Of a stretch of 64,000 bases of DNA, positions 52,719 through 60,688 are shown piece after piece; position 1 is the first letter of the stretch; each line of letters starts with the position of its first letter. The notes beneath the pieces are model-generated. The model was not told the DNA's origin, ran no database searches, and saw nothing but the letters and a program-made list of their open reading frames with translations. The translations under genes were made by a program, and so were the position numbers. Source of the stretch: Clostridium transplantifaecale (GTDB lineage Bacteria > Bacillota > Clostridia > Lachnospirales > Lachnospiraceae); assembly GCF_900626075.1 (NCBI RefSeq), contig NZ_UYZY01000004.1, positions 62,001 to 126,000 on the forward strand. Direction: 5' to 3'.

Positions 52719-53237
52719 ATGCAGAATCCAATTGTAACAATTGAGATGGAAAACGGCGATATCATGAAAGCTGAGCTTTATCCGGAAATCGCCCCCAATA
52801 CAGTAAATAACTTTATCAGCCTGATTAAAAAAGGATATTACAACGGTCTTATTTTCCACCGTGTGATCAAAGGGTTTATGATTCAGGGCGGATGCCCGGA
52901 CGGCAACGGCATGGGCGGCCCGGGATACTCTATCAAGGGTGAGTTCAGCCAGAATGGCTTTACCAACCAGTTTAAACACACAAAAGGCGTGCTTTCCATG
53001 GCAAGATCAATGGCTCCGGATTCAGCAGGTTCCCAGTTCTTTATCATGCATGATAACGCTCCGCATCTGGACGGTTCCTACGCAGCTTTCGGTAAAGTGA
53101 CGGAAGGACTTGATATTGTGGACAAAATTGCCGGAATGAAGACAGACTGGAACGACCGACCGATGAAAGAGCAGAAGATCAAGACAATGACGGTAGAAAC
53201 ATTTGGCGAGGAGTATCCGGAACCGGAGAAATGCTAA
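52719..53237 (+). CDS. ppiB: cyclophilin-type peptidyl-prolyl cis-trans isomerase
   Basis: 172 residues, the size of single-domain cyclophilins. Conserved FHRVIKGFMIQGGCP (about 45-59; catalytic Arg, Phe, Met, Gln), GVLSMARSMAPDSAGSQFFI (about 90-109) and HDNAPHLDGSYAAFGKV with the FGKV loop. No signal peptide, so cytosolic. It speeds proline isomerisation during folding. TTAGGAGGAAA precedes the ATG. The GNAT gene follows after 29 bp. Confidence 0.95.
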   Translation: MQNPIVTIEMENGDIMKAELYPEIAPNTVNNFISLIKKGYYNGLIFHRVIKGFMIQGGCPDGNGMGGPGYSIKGEFSQNGFTNQFKHTKGVLSMARSMAPDSAGSQFFIMHDNAPHLDGSYAAFGKVTEGLDIVDKIAGMKTDWNDRPMKEQKIKTMTVETFGEEYPEPEKC

Positions 53238-53266
53238 AACGCCTTTTCTGAAAAGAAGATAAGAGT

Positions 53267-53953
53267 ATGACAATTATAAAGGAAGTTACAGTAGAAGGGA
53301 AACAATACCCGGTCACTGTTTCGGACGAGAACGAGGCTCTTCTGGCCGCAGCAGCGGCAGGAAGAGCCATTGTTGGAATATGGGATCCGGAACGCGGCGG
53401 TTCGGGGGCAGGCTTTGACGCCTGCCTGTATCTGATCGGTGAAGCCGGTGCGGCGGATGAAATGCTTTTAGAGCGCGCGGTAAGGAGGAATGCCGGGCTG
53501 CCATGGGTGATCGCAGAGACGGACAGACTGCTCATACGGGAATTTACCTCAGAAGATCCGTTGGAACGGGAATCCCCGGACGACGGGGGAGGCGTATTCT
53601 CCGACCGGCTTTTAAGAGAAAACTATATAGCCGGGCAGTACCGCTTTCATGAATGCGGCCTGTGGGCGCTGGTGGAAAAACAAAGCCGATCCGTCATCGG
53701 TAAGGCCGGTATCACGGATGGGGAACTGGGATATCATATCTATGAGCCGTTCCGGTCGCAGGGATACGCCCTGGAGGCCTGCCGCGCAATAATCGGATAT
53801 GCACGGGAAGAACTGGGGCTTAATCGGCTGGTGATAAAAACTGAGAGTAAAAACAAGGCGTCTGCCAGCCTGGCGCAGAAACTGGGATTTACGTTATCCG
53901 GAACTGCTGCGGAAGCGGAGGAAGGACTTCTTGTTTTTGATAAATATCTTTGA
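53267..53953 (+). CDS. GNAT family N-acetyltransferase
   Basis: 228 residues. The first ~85 residues are an unusual N-terminal extension (VEGKQYPVTVSDENEALLAA onward). The acetyltransferase domain begins near TDRLLIREFTSEDP (about 85) and has GELGYHIYEPFRSQGYALEA (about 151-170), the acetyl-CoA loop of the RimJ/RimL-like branch, then NRLVIKTESKNKASASLAQKLGF. The target is unknown. Together with ppiB it may form a two-gene unit. A small tandem repeat follows its stop. Confidence 0.85.
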   Translation: MTIIKEVTVEGKQYPVTVSDENEALLAAAAAGRAIVGIWDPERGGSGAGFDACLYLIGEAGAADEMLLERAVRRNAGLPWVIAETDRLLIREFTSEDPLERESPDDGGGVFSDRLLRENYIAGQYRFHECGLWALVEKQSRSVIGKAGITDGELGYHIYEPFRSQGYALEACRAIIGYAREELGLNRLVIKTESKNKASASLAQKLGFTLSGTAAEAEEGLLVFDKYL

Positions 53954-54057
53954 GAACGTTAGAAAAGGACTTTGAAACCGTTAGGAAAAGGACTTTGAGA
54001 ACTGTAAGAAAAGAACTTCGTGAACTTTGAGCATAGATCTTTGAGAATACTTAGAAA
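53948..54057 (+). repeat. degenerate ~24-bp tandem repeat downstream of the GNAT gene
   Basis: About four imperfect units like AACGTTAGAAAAGGACTTTGAG start at the last codons of the GNAT gene. They decay rightward and end ~70 bp before the yesL-like gene. Confidence 0.65.
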
Positions 54058-54130
54058 AACACAGAAAACCCTGGGTTCCAGGAGTAGCTGGGAAGAAAGA
54101 CACTTTTTATAGAAAGAAAGGCAATTTACA

Positions 54131-54811
54131 ATGGCATCCAAACTGTTCGATTACGACAATCCCTTCTTCATGCTGATGTCGAGGGTCTGGGATTTAATGA
54201 TATTGAATTTTCTTGCGGTCCTGTTCTGCATTCCGGTCATAACGGCCGGGGCATCAGTGACAGCGTTATATTATGTTACCCTGAAAATGGCGGAGGACCG
54301 TGAATCCCATATTTACCGGAGTTTTCTAAAGGCATTCAAAGACAATTTCTTTCAGTCCACAGTCATTAATATCATTCTCTGGCTGATAGGGGCTGTGCTC
54401 ATGGTAGATTTATGGTATGTAGTCCTTGGAGGGACAGGCCTGCCCGCAAACCCGTCCACCGGTTTTTCAGGTTCCGGGGCAGTACTGTCGGGAATCTTCT
54501 CAACAGGCAGCCCGGTGCGCCTGGCGATGGCAGTGATATTCCTGGCTCTGCTCGTGATGTATATGTTTACATCACTATACGTATACGCCGTCCAGGCACG
54601 GTTCGTCAATCCTGTACATCGGACACTCAGCAATGCTTTTATGATGTCGGTGCGTCATCTGCCGTCAACGGTATTGATGGTAATGCTCAATGCGGCATTT
54701 TTCTATATTGCAGTTAATTATGCGTCCTGGCTGGCCTTCTGGGCGCTTTCCGGGCCGCTTTATATCAATTCGCTTCTGCTTTGCAGGGTGTTCAAGAGGT
54801 ATATGGTTTAG
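54131..54811 (+). CDS. YesL family (DUF624) membrane protein
   Basis: 226 residues with about five membrane helices. The start FDYDNPFFMLMSRVWDLMIL then NFLAVLFCIPVITAGASVTALYYV is the DUF624/YesL signature. These proteins accompany carbohydrate ABC transporters in Firmicutes, though none lies here; role unknown. AAAGAAAGGCAATTTACA precedes the ATG (modest ribosome site). The stop TAG (54809-54811) shares its last base with the first base of repeat element 3. Confidence 0.87.
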   Translation: MASKLFDYDNPFFMLMSRVWDLMILNFLAVLFCIPVITAGASVTALYYVTLKMAEDRESHIYRSFLKAFKDNFFQSTVINIILWLIGAVLMVDLWYVVLGGTGLPANPSTGFSGSGAVLSGIFSTGSPVRLAMAVIFLALLVMYMFTSLYVYAVQARFVNPVHRTLSNAFMMSVRHLPSTVLMVMLNAAFFYIAVNYASWLAFWALSGPLYINSLLLCRVFKRYMV

Positions 54812-55575
54812 TTGGGATGGGGACGCTTTTGGCAGGATCGCGGACGGGAGCGAGTTCTTCTGGGGGGGCAGTCCCGGTGGGGAGATAGTCGCAGGGGGGA
54901 ATCCGGGGAAGGTTGTCGGAGGGACTGAAACCCGGAAGAGATCGCTCCCGCCCGCCATCCTGCCGCCGTTTACCACCTTCGCCAAGTGCGGACCGGCGTA
55001 TTGTCGCGGTTCTAAGTGGTTTAGAATGCGCTTTTTTAATGATTGGCAAAGCAATTCTGTATCTTTGATATCGCTGTTTGATATGAGTACCTACAATACA
55101 AGTGATATAAGATAGCCGGATAGTGCCACTGCATCGCGCAACTTTAAAATGCCAGTTCAAAAAGCCTGACAAGGCCGCCGCCCCGCGGCTTAACATCACA
55201 ATCCAATAATAAAGACAGAAACCGCAGCTTACAACTGCGGTTTCAAATTATAACCAGAAGATATAGTAAATAACGAATTTGATTCCTATTTTATATCCGT
55301 TAATTGAAAGATGCAAGTTTTGGAAAATTCTAATGGCTGCTACAATACCTTTTCCGGAAAAGTATAGTGGCCGCGACAATACCTCTGCTCATTGAAAACA
55401 GAGGGCTGCTCCTCTGATGCAGTCAGAGAACAGGATGGTAGATCACCTGCGCGTCTTCAGTCCCGGCGAAAACCTTCCCGTGGGGAAGGAACTTTTTCTG
55501 CCCGGATTCCCCACTCGCGATAACCTCCAAACCGGGACTGAAGACTCACACCCTCACATCCCCATTTTTCAACTG
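54811..55575. repeat. intergenic nested inverted-repeat element, copy 3 (765 bp)
   Basis: Third and most diverged full copy. The left arm (54811-~55020) starts GTTGGGATGGGGACGC and ends GTATTGTCGCGG. The right arm (55364-55575) starts TAGTGGCCGCGACAATACCT, carries GCGTCTTCAGTCCCGG (55451) with CCGGGACTGAAGACTC (55532), and ends CATCCCCATTTTTCAAC. Both arms have lost much of the internal hairpin. A second degenerate inner end (TAATGGCTGCTACAATACCT) occurs at 55331-55350. The centre contains a hairpin GAAACCGCAG/CTGCGGTTTC (55218-55244). An IS110-type element begins directly to the right. Confidence 0.78.
55218..55244 (-). terminator. hairpin in the centre of repeat element 3
   Basis: GAAACCGCAG and CTGCGGTTTC form a perfect 10-bp stem around CTTACAA. 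On the minus strand TGTCTTTATTATT follows, so a minus-strand terminator is possible. Confidence 0.45.
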
Positions 55576-55639
55576 ATATGTAATGACTTTTGTCAAGTGT
55601 AAATTGCGGAACATCACCACAAACTTTTATTTTTTGTTT

Positions 55640-55842
55640 CTGAAGACATCTGGAAAGAGCTTCGGAGTGTCAGTTCCCGGCATTGGCCACTCTGATATAC
55701 GTGGATTGGTTACCTACAGGTCAATGGTCCGCCGTGGGCTCTACCGTCTAAATGCGTGGATCACTGATATTTGTGCCAACATAGTTGAGGCGTAGATAGC
55801 CCAAACCTTGAAATGGCCGAAACCCTTTCAAGATGTCTTCAG
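55640..55842 (-). ncRNA. candidate IS110 guide (bridge) RNA region
   Basis: CTGAAGACATCTGGAAAG (55640-55657) and CTTTCAAGATGTCTTCAG (55825-55842) are inverted repeats differing at two positions, enclosing ~167 nt. The region lies downstream of the transposase in its own orientation and has no open frame. Further stems occur nearby (CCCGCTAC/GTAGCGGG near 55903, GTCAGGGCCCTGAC at 55929). Transcript, ends and strand are not known. Confidence 0.35.
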
Positions 55843-55996
55843 TTGTTACTTTGGATTGTGGCCAGATGTATGTGGCACTGGCCAGCTTACATCGGCTTGT
55901 TTACCCGCTACAGTAGCGGGCGGTTACTGTCAGGGCCCTGACGCCGCAGGCGGTGCGCAGCAGCCTTGACCGGAGCCGCACGGTGCTGTACCCGCA

Positions 55997-57118
55997 TCAG
56001 GCTATGTGATTTGTCATCATTCCCCACATGAAACAGGCCAGTTCCCTTGCGATTGCTGTTTTTGCTACATTGCTGCGCTTGTTCTGTCCAAGCACCATTT
56101 TATAATAGCGCCGCCTTAGACGTTCATTGGCTTTGTCTGCGTATGCAATCAACTGTGGTGTATTTCCACTCTGGCGGGCTTTTAATTCCCTGGACTTGTA
56201 TCCGATTTGCCCACGGCTATAACTCTGCGCCGCTTCAACCAGCAACCGACGCACGTGGGTGTTCCCCGCCTTGGTGATGCCAAGCCTCTGGCGTCCGTCC
56301 CCGCTGGAATCTTCGCCTGGTACCAGCCCCAGGTACGATGCAAACCGGTCTGCTGTCGCAAACCGCTTGAAATCTCCAACCTCCACTATGACAGACAAGG
56401 CGGTCTGGGTTTTGACGCCAAGTAAACAGGTAAGCTTTTTGACATCTTCCCCATATTCCTCCCTGGACCCAAGCTCCTCAATACGCTGTTCAAGACGTTC
56501 CAGTTTATTGCTGAGATGATCGAAGGTCAACAGATATTCGTCGAGAATCTCCTTGTACAGGCCATCCGGGGTCAAGGCCCTGAGCCATTTGATATGGGTT
56601 TGAGTCCAGTGGCTGCCGCCTCTCTCATAGCGATAATTATGGCGCAAACAGAATGCCAGGATCTGCTGCTTTATCTTTTTAAGCGCCAGCTTGTGGTCGG
56701 TTCGCATCCGGAGATATTCCTTGGTTTCTTCATCCTGCTCTGTGGGGATATGGACCGGGCTGTAATTATGCTGGGCCAGGCAGCGGCCAATCAGGGCAGC
56801 GTCGCGTTTGTCTGTTTTGATTTTTTTCTTCCCACGCTGCTGTAACATGGTAGTCGGAGCGAGGATTACGCAGTTAACATGATGTTCCGTTAACTGATGG
56901 TATAAAGTGAAGCCGAGACAGCCAGCCTCATAACCGCATATGAAATACGCATCCTTTCCGTAAATGGTACGTAGAAACTCGAGATATTTTAGGACTTGTT
57001 TGTAATCCGATTCGACTTTCTGGGCATGGGACGCTTTGTCTTCTTCGATTGTGAAGCTGCAAAGTGAAAAACTTTCCTTATGAACATCCATTCCTACGTA
57101 AACTGTGTTATAATTCAT
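55997..57118 (-). CDS. IS110 family transposase
   Basis: 373 residues, full length. N-terminal RuvC-like DEDD domain: VYVGMDVHKESFSLCSF (first Asp at 10), YEAGCLGFTLYHQL (Glu), and TDKRDAALIGRCLA (Asp pair). C-terminal Transposase_20 domain: LTCLLGVKTQTALSVIVEVG, SYLGLVPGEDSSGDGRQRLG, ITKAGNTHVRRLLVEAAQ with the catalytic-serine region typical of IS110 recombinases. No frameshift or stop, so it may still be active. Catalyses RNA-guided insertion and excision in characterised relatives. Confidence 0.95.
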   Translation of the reverse strand: MNYNTVYVGMDVHKESFSLCSFTIEEDKASHAQKVESDYKQVLKYLEFLRTIYGKDAYFICGYEAGCLGFTLYHQLTEHHVNCVILAPTTMLQQRGKKKIKTDKRDAALIGRCLAQHNYSPVHIPTEQDEETKEYLRMRTDHKLALKKIKQQILAFCLRHNYRYERGGSHWTQTHIKWLRALTPDGLYKEILDEYLLTFDHLSNKLERLEQRIEELGSREEYGEDVKKLTCLLGVKTQTALSVIVEVGDFKRFATADRFASYLGLVPGEDSSGDGRQRLGITKAGNTHVRRLLVEAAQSYSRGQIGYKSRELKARQSGNTPQLIAYADKANERLRRRYYKMVLGQNKRSNVAKTAIARELACFMWGMMTNHIA

Positions 57119-57264
57119 TTGATGACCTCCATTTGTATGCGGTAATCCCTGTTACCTTTGTTCTTAACAAACTTTAGTATACAGGTAAATCCACGAATTT
57201 ACAAACTGGGGGTCATTACTTATTGTCTAAATGCAGATTCACACAAAAATACCAAGGAATACTA

Positions 57265-57293
57265 TTGTATTTTGTATGTACGACGTATATAAT
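57265..57293 (+). promoter_or_regulatory. putative promoter of the ispE-gntR-AKR operon
   Basis: TTGTAT (57265) and TATAAT (57288) with a 17-bp spacer, ~160 bp before ispE. Confidence 0.6.
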
Positions 57294-57296
57294 ATA

Positions 57297-57306
57297 TTGT
57301 ATACAA
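57297..57306. promoter_or_regulatory. GntR-type operator candidate TTGTATACAA
   Basis: A perfect 10-bp palindrome starting 3 bp after the -10 box. FCD-type GntR regulators typically bind GTATAC-centred palindromes, and such a regulator is encoded in this operon (58372). A related inverted pair, GGATACAAT (near 57317) and ATTGTATCC (near 57416), flanks the leader. Confidence 0.55.
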
Positions 57307-57453
57307 AATAATGCACGGATACAATCCGCCTGATGCACCTTTTGAATCGTAATTACAGTTCACACCGGATGTGTCCCGCGGAGCGTTGTTACTGGGCACA
57401 GAGTGAACGGTAACGAATTGTATCCATCTATACCACAGACCGGAGGAATAGGA

Positions 57454-58350
57454 ATGATAAAGCACCTGGGGCTTAAAGCCTACGGTAAGATTAATCTGGG
57501 GCTCGACGTGGTCAGGAAGAGGGAAGACGGTTACCACGAAGTGCGGATGATTATGCAGACGGTGCGCGTATACGACAAGATCGACTTAGAGCGCAGCGAT
57601 CAGCCTGGAATCAGGCTGGAAACGAACCTTTACTACCTGCCTGACAACGAAAACAACCTGGGATACAGGGCGGCGAAGCTTCTGATGGACGAGTTTGGGG
57701 TCACGGAGGGAGTGGATATCAAGATGAAGAAATTCATCCCTGTGGCAGCCGGCATGGCGGGCGGCAGCAGCGATGCGGCGGCGGTTATGTTTGGAATTAA
57801 CAAGATGTTTTCACTTGGACTTACGATGGAAGAACTGATGGAGCGGGGCGTTAAACTGGGAGCTGACGTGCCCTACTGTATTATGAGAGGCACGGCCCTT
57901 TCGGAAGGAATTGGGGAAATTCTGACGCCGCTGCCGCCAATGCCGCAGTGTCAGATTCTAATCGCTAAGCCGCCAATCAGCGTTTCTACAAAATTTGTTT
58001 ATGAAAACCTGAATTTACCTTCGCTTCCCCGGGATGCACACCCGGACATTGACAGAATTGCGAAGGCCATATCATCCAGAGATTTTTACGGGATTGCGGA
58101 GAATCTGGGAAACATACTGGAAACGGTGACGATTCCGGCCCACCCGGTTATCCGGGAAATCAAGGAAAAAATGATGGAACTGGGAGCTGTGAATGCCCTG
58201 ATGAGCGGGAGCGGCCCGACGGTGTTCGGACTGTTTGTAAATCCGGCTGCCGCCCAGGATGCATACGAGGAGATGCGCTATGGAACCGGAAGCCATCTTG
58301 TAAAGCAGGTGTATCTGACCAGCTTCTATAATAACAAAGCAGGAAAATAA
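57454..58350 (+). CDS. ispE: 4-diphosphocytidyl-2-C-methyl-D-erythritol kinase
   Basis: 298 residues from the ATG at 57454, preceded by CCGGAGGAATAGG; upstream in-frame codons to 57403 lack a site. GHMP kinase motifs: LKAYGKINLGLDVVRKREDG (6-25), IPVAAGMAGGSSDAAAV (about 91-107) and NALMSGSGPTVFGLF near 250. Phosphorylates CDP-methylerythritol in the non-mevalonate isoprenoid pathway, which makes undecaprenyl and other isoprenoids. A GntR regulator follows after 21 bp. No other MEP-pathway gene is in the window. Confidence 0.95.
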   Translation: MIKHLGLKAYGKINLGLDVVRKREDGYHEVRMIMQTVRVYDKIDLERSDQPGIRLETNLYYLPDNENNLGYRAAKLLMDEFGVTEGVDIKMKKFIPVAAGMAGGSSDAAAVMFGINKMFSLGLTMEELMERGVKLGADVPYCIMRGTALSEGIGEILTPLPPMPQCQILIAKPPISVSTKFVYENLNLPSLPRDAHPDIDRIAKAISSRDFYGIAENLGNILETVTIPAHPVIREIKEKMMELGAVNALMSGSGPTVFGLFVNPAAAQDAYEEMRYGTGSHLVKQVYLTSFYNNKAGK

Positions 58351-58371
58351 TTTAGGACAGGGGAATTATTT

Positions 58372-59052
58372 ATGGGAAACGATTTTGAAGTAAATATGAA
58401 TGAGTACCTCCCGCTCAGGGATGTCGTATTCAACACACTCCGGCAGGCCATTTTGAAAGGGGAACTGGCTCCGGGAGAAAGACTGATGGAAATCCAGCTT
58501 GCAGAAAAGCTGGGGGTAAGCAGAACCCCAATCCGTGAGGCCATCAGAAAACTGGAACTGGAAGGCCTGGTGCTGATGATTCCCCGCAAGGGAGCCGAGG
58601 TGGCCAAAATTTCCGAAAAGAGCTTAAAGGACGTTTTAGAGGTGAGACGTTCCCTGGAGGAACTGGCTATTGAACTGGCCTGCCAGAGAATGACGGATGC
58701 CGATCTCCTGGAGATGGAGAGGGCGGAAAAGGTGTTTAAGGACGCCGTTGACAATGGAAATGCCATGGAGATTGCCGAGACAGATGAGGCATACCATGAT
58801 GTAATTTATAATTGCACCAGAAATACGAGACTGGTACAGATTTTAAACAACCTGCGGGAGCAGATGTACCGTTTCCGTCTGGAATATATTAAGGATGAGG
58901 ACAAGAGACAGATTCTTCTGATTGAACACGAGAAGATTTTAAAAGCGCTCAGAAACAGGCATGTGGCCGAGGCCAGGGCGGCTGTGCGCGAACATATTGA
59001 CAACCAGGAAATTACGGTTCTTAAGAATATAAAGGAGCAGGAAGAAGAATGA
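58372..59052 (+). CDS. GntR family regulator, FCD (FadR) subgroup
   Basis: 226 residues. wHTH 10-75: LRDVVFNTLRQAILKGELAP then GERLMEIQLAEKLGVSRTPI, REAIRKLELEGLV. The all-helical FCD effector domain spans 85-220 with EVRRSLEELAIELA, the metal-ligand positions D/H in ETDEAYHDVIYNC, and a late HEKILKALRNR. Such proteins bind organic acids through a metal. Its stop overlaps the start of the aldo/keto reductase (ATGA). The palindrome at 57297 suggests autoregulation. Confidence 0.9.
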   Translation: MGNDFEVNMNEYLPLRDVVFNTLRQAILKGELAPGERLMEIQLAEKLGVSRTPIREAIRKLELEGLVLMIPRKGAEVAKISEKSLKDVLEVRRSLEELAIELACQRMTDADLLEMERAEKVFKDAVDNGNAMEIAETDEAYHDVIYNCTRNTRLVQILNNLREQMYRFRLEYIKDEDKRQILLIEHEKILKALRNRHVAEARAAVREHIDNQEITVLKNIKEQEEE

Positions 59053-60275
59053 CATTTAAAGAGTTATATTTGTCGGGCCAGATAGAGTTTGAAGAGATTG
59101 ACCGCCACATTTCCAGATGGAATAATTCCGATGACGAGAGGACGCTGGCTAAATACCTCGGACTCAACGCAGAGGAGGAGGACGTCTGGATCGAGGAAAG
59201 CGATGAGGCGCTCCAGGACATGCTGGATTCTTATGAAAAAGTTGCCGGAACTCCGGTGACGCTCGGAAGAACCGGAATCATCGTCAATAAGAACGGTTTT
59301 GGCGCTCTTCCGATGCAGAGAGTGTCGGTGGAGGCGGCCGGCAGCCTGCTTAGGAAAGCTTACGCAGCAGGAATCCGTTTCTTTGATACGGCAAGAGATT
59401 ACACCGACAGCGAGGAAAAAATCGGATATGCGCTGAGCGGAGTGAGAGATAAGATTTATATTGCCACAAAGACATCGGCAAAAACACCGGAGAAATTCTG
59501 GACAGATCTTGAAACAAGTTTACATAATTTAAAAACGGATTATGTGGATATTTACCAGTTCCACAATCCTGCATTCTGTCCGAAACCGGGGGACGGCAGC
59601 GGCCTCTACGAGGCTATGCTGGAGGCAAAGGCACAGGGGAAAATCCGGTATATCGGTATCACAAACCACAGGATGGCCGTGGCTGAAGAGGCGGTGGAAT
59701 CGGGGCTTTATGATACGCTTCAATTCCCGTTTAACTATCTTTCCACAGAGAGGGAAATTGCCCTGGCAGATGCCTGTCTTAAGCAGAATGTGGGCTTTAT
59801 TGCTATGAAGGGCCTTTCCGGCGGACTTATTACCGATTCGGCCGTTATTTATGCCTGGATGCTCAACTATGAAAATGTACTTCCTATCTGGGGTGTACAG
59901 CGGGAGAGTGAACTGGACGAGTTTATCAGCTATATCGGCAACCCTCCCGAACTGACGGAGGAGAGAAAGGAAGTAATTGAGAAAGACAGGAACGAGCTGG
60001 CGGGCTCCTTCTGCCGCGCCTGCGGTTACTGTCTGCCGTGTCCGGCCGGGATTGAGATTAATATGTGTGCCAGGATGTCACTTCTTTTAAGACGCATGCC
60101 GCCGGAAGAATTCCTGACAGAAGAGGGCCAGGCTAAGATGAAAAAAATTGAGGACTGTATCCATTGCGGGCAGTGCAAGGCGAAATGTCCGTATGGGCTT
60201 GACACTCCCACCCTTTTGGAGGATAATTATAAAGATTTCCAGGAAGTTTTGGCGGGTAAATCTGTGAAAAATTGA
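59049..60275 (+). CDS. aldo/keto reductase with C-terminal 4Fe-4S domain
   Basis: 408 residues. A ~65-residue acidic N-terminal extension precedes the TIM-barrel reductase domain (about 70-330), where FFDTARDYTDSEEKIGYALS carries the catalytic Asp/Tyr, IYIATKTSAKT the Lys and VDIYQFHNP the active-site His. The C-terminal domain has CRACGYCLPCP (about 321-331) and CIHCGQCKAKCPYG (about 369-382), two cysteine sets for iron-sulfur clusters. Family members in anaerobes reduce carbonyls using NAD(P)H or ferredoxin; physiological substrate unknown. Overlaps gntR by 4 bp, last gene of the operon. Confidence 0.88.
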   Translation: MTFKELYLSGQIEFEEIDRHISRWNNSDDERTLAKYLGLNAEEEDVWIEESDEALQDMLDSYEKVAGTPVTLGRTGIIVNKNGFGALPMQRVSVEAAGSLLRKAYAAGIRFFDTARDYTDSEEKIGYALSGVRDKIYIATKTSAKTPEKFWTDLETSLHNLKTDYVDIYQFHNPAFCPKPGDGSGLYEAMLEAKAQGKIRYIGITNHRMAVAEEAVESGLYDTLQFPFNYLSTEREIALADACLKQNVGFIAMKGLSGGLITDSAVIYAWMLNYENVLPIWGVQRESELDEFISYIGNPPELTEERKEVIEKDRNELAGSFCRACGYCLPCPAGIEINMCARMSLLLRRMPPEEFLTEEGQAKMKKIEDCIHCGQCKAKCPYGLDTPTLLEDNYKDFQEVLAGKSVKN

Positions 60276-60355
60276 GGATATACCTACATTTGTACGCCTG
60301 ACAGAGAATGATCGTTACAATAAAGTTAAAATTATATAAACTTTTTATAAGCCTA

Positions 60356-60384
60356 TTGACAAGGTGACAGGCTGTCACTATAAT
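60356..60384 (+). promoter_or_regulatory. consensus sigma-A promoter upstream of tetR
   Basis: TTGACA (60356-60361), a 17-bp spacer and TATAAT (60379-60384), both perfect consensus boxes. The spacer is itself the palindrome described next. Confidence 0.88.
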
Positions 60385-60400
60385 AAATGACAGCCTGTCA
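60364..60400. promoter_or_regulatory. twin palindromic operators over the tetR promoter
   Basis: GTGACAGGCTGTCAC (60364-60378) fills the promoter spacer and TGACAGCCTGTCA (60388-60400) lies just after the -10 box; centres are 23 bp apart. They are near copies of one operator, in the size range bound by TetR dimers. The two together can also fold as a hairpin followed by CCTTTTT and so may double as a terminator for the upstream reductase gene. Confidence 0.8.
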
Positions 60401-60688
60401 CCTTTTTAATTTATAGGAAATTACGTCCTATGAATCAAAAAACGCTCCGTAAGGATGTACATGCGGCGCAGAGGTAAATAGTTGCAGAAGCAACCGCCCG
60501 GCAGCACAAGTTTCCTGCGGGCGGGATTCTTGGTTCTCGAGTGGCAATGTAAAGTTTGCGGAGTGTATGTTTTATTTCTGCCGGCAGCCTGCTGGTAAAT
60601 ACTACCGCTGGTAAAATTTACAGCATTGTGTTATTTTTACGCATGGTGACGGCAGATATTAAAAATATGAATATCAGGGGGAAGGCTT
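60401..60688 (+). other. long leader between the tetR promoter and its gene
   Basis: About 290 nt. It contains a 15-codon open frame, MNQKTLRKDVHAAQR (60431-60478), and a GC-rich hairpin, CCGCCCGGCAG with CTGCGGGCGG (about 60497-60535). No known riboswitch recognised. Confidence 0.4.

Larger units (their letters stand above)
55580..57230 (-). mobile_element. IS110/IS1111-type insertion sequence (ends uncertain)
   Basis: One DEDD transposase gene (55997-57118) with ~400 bp of non-coding DNA after its stop and ~110 bp before its start. This family lacks ordinary terminal inverted repeats and target duplications, so the ends cannot be fixed here. ACTTTTGTC near 55583 and ACTTATTGTC near 57214 may mark the two junctions. 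The long 3' non-coding part is what IS1111-type members use for a guide (bridge) RNA. Confidence 0.65.

Noticed and set aside
60359..60406. Hairpin after the aldo/keto reductase as a simple terminator only
   Set aside because: The same bases form a consensus promoter with two copies of one palindrome, so a plain terminator reading does not explain the sequence; a dual role remains possible.
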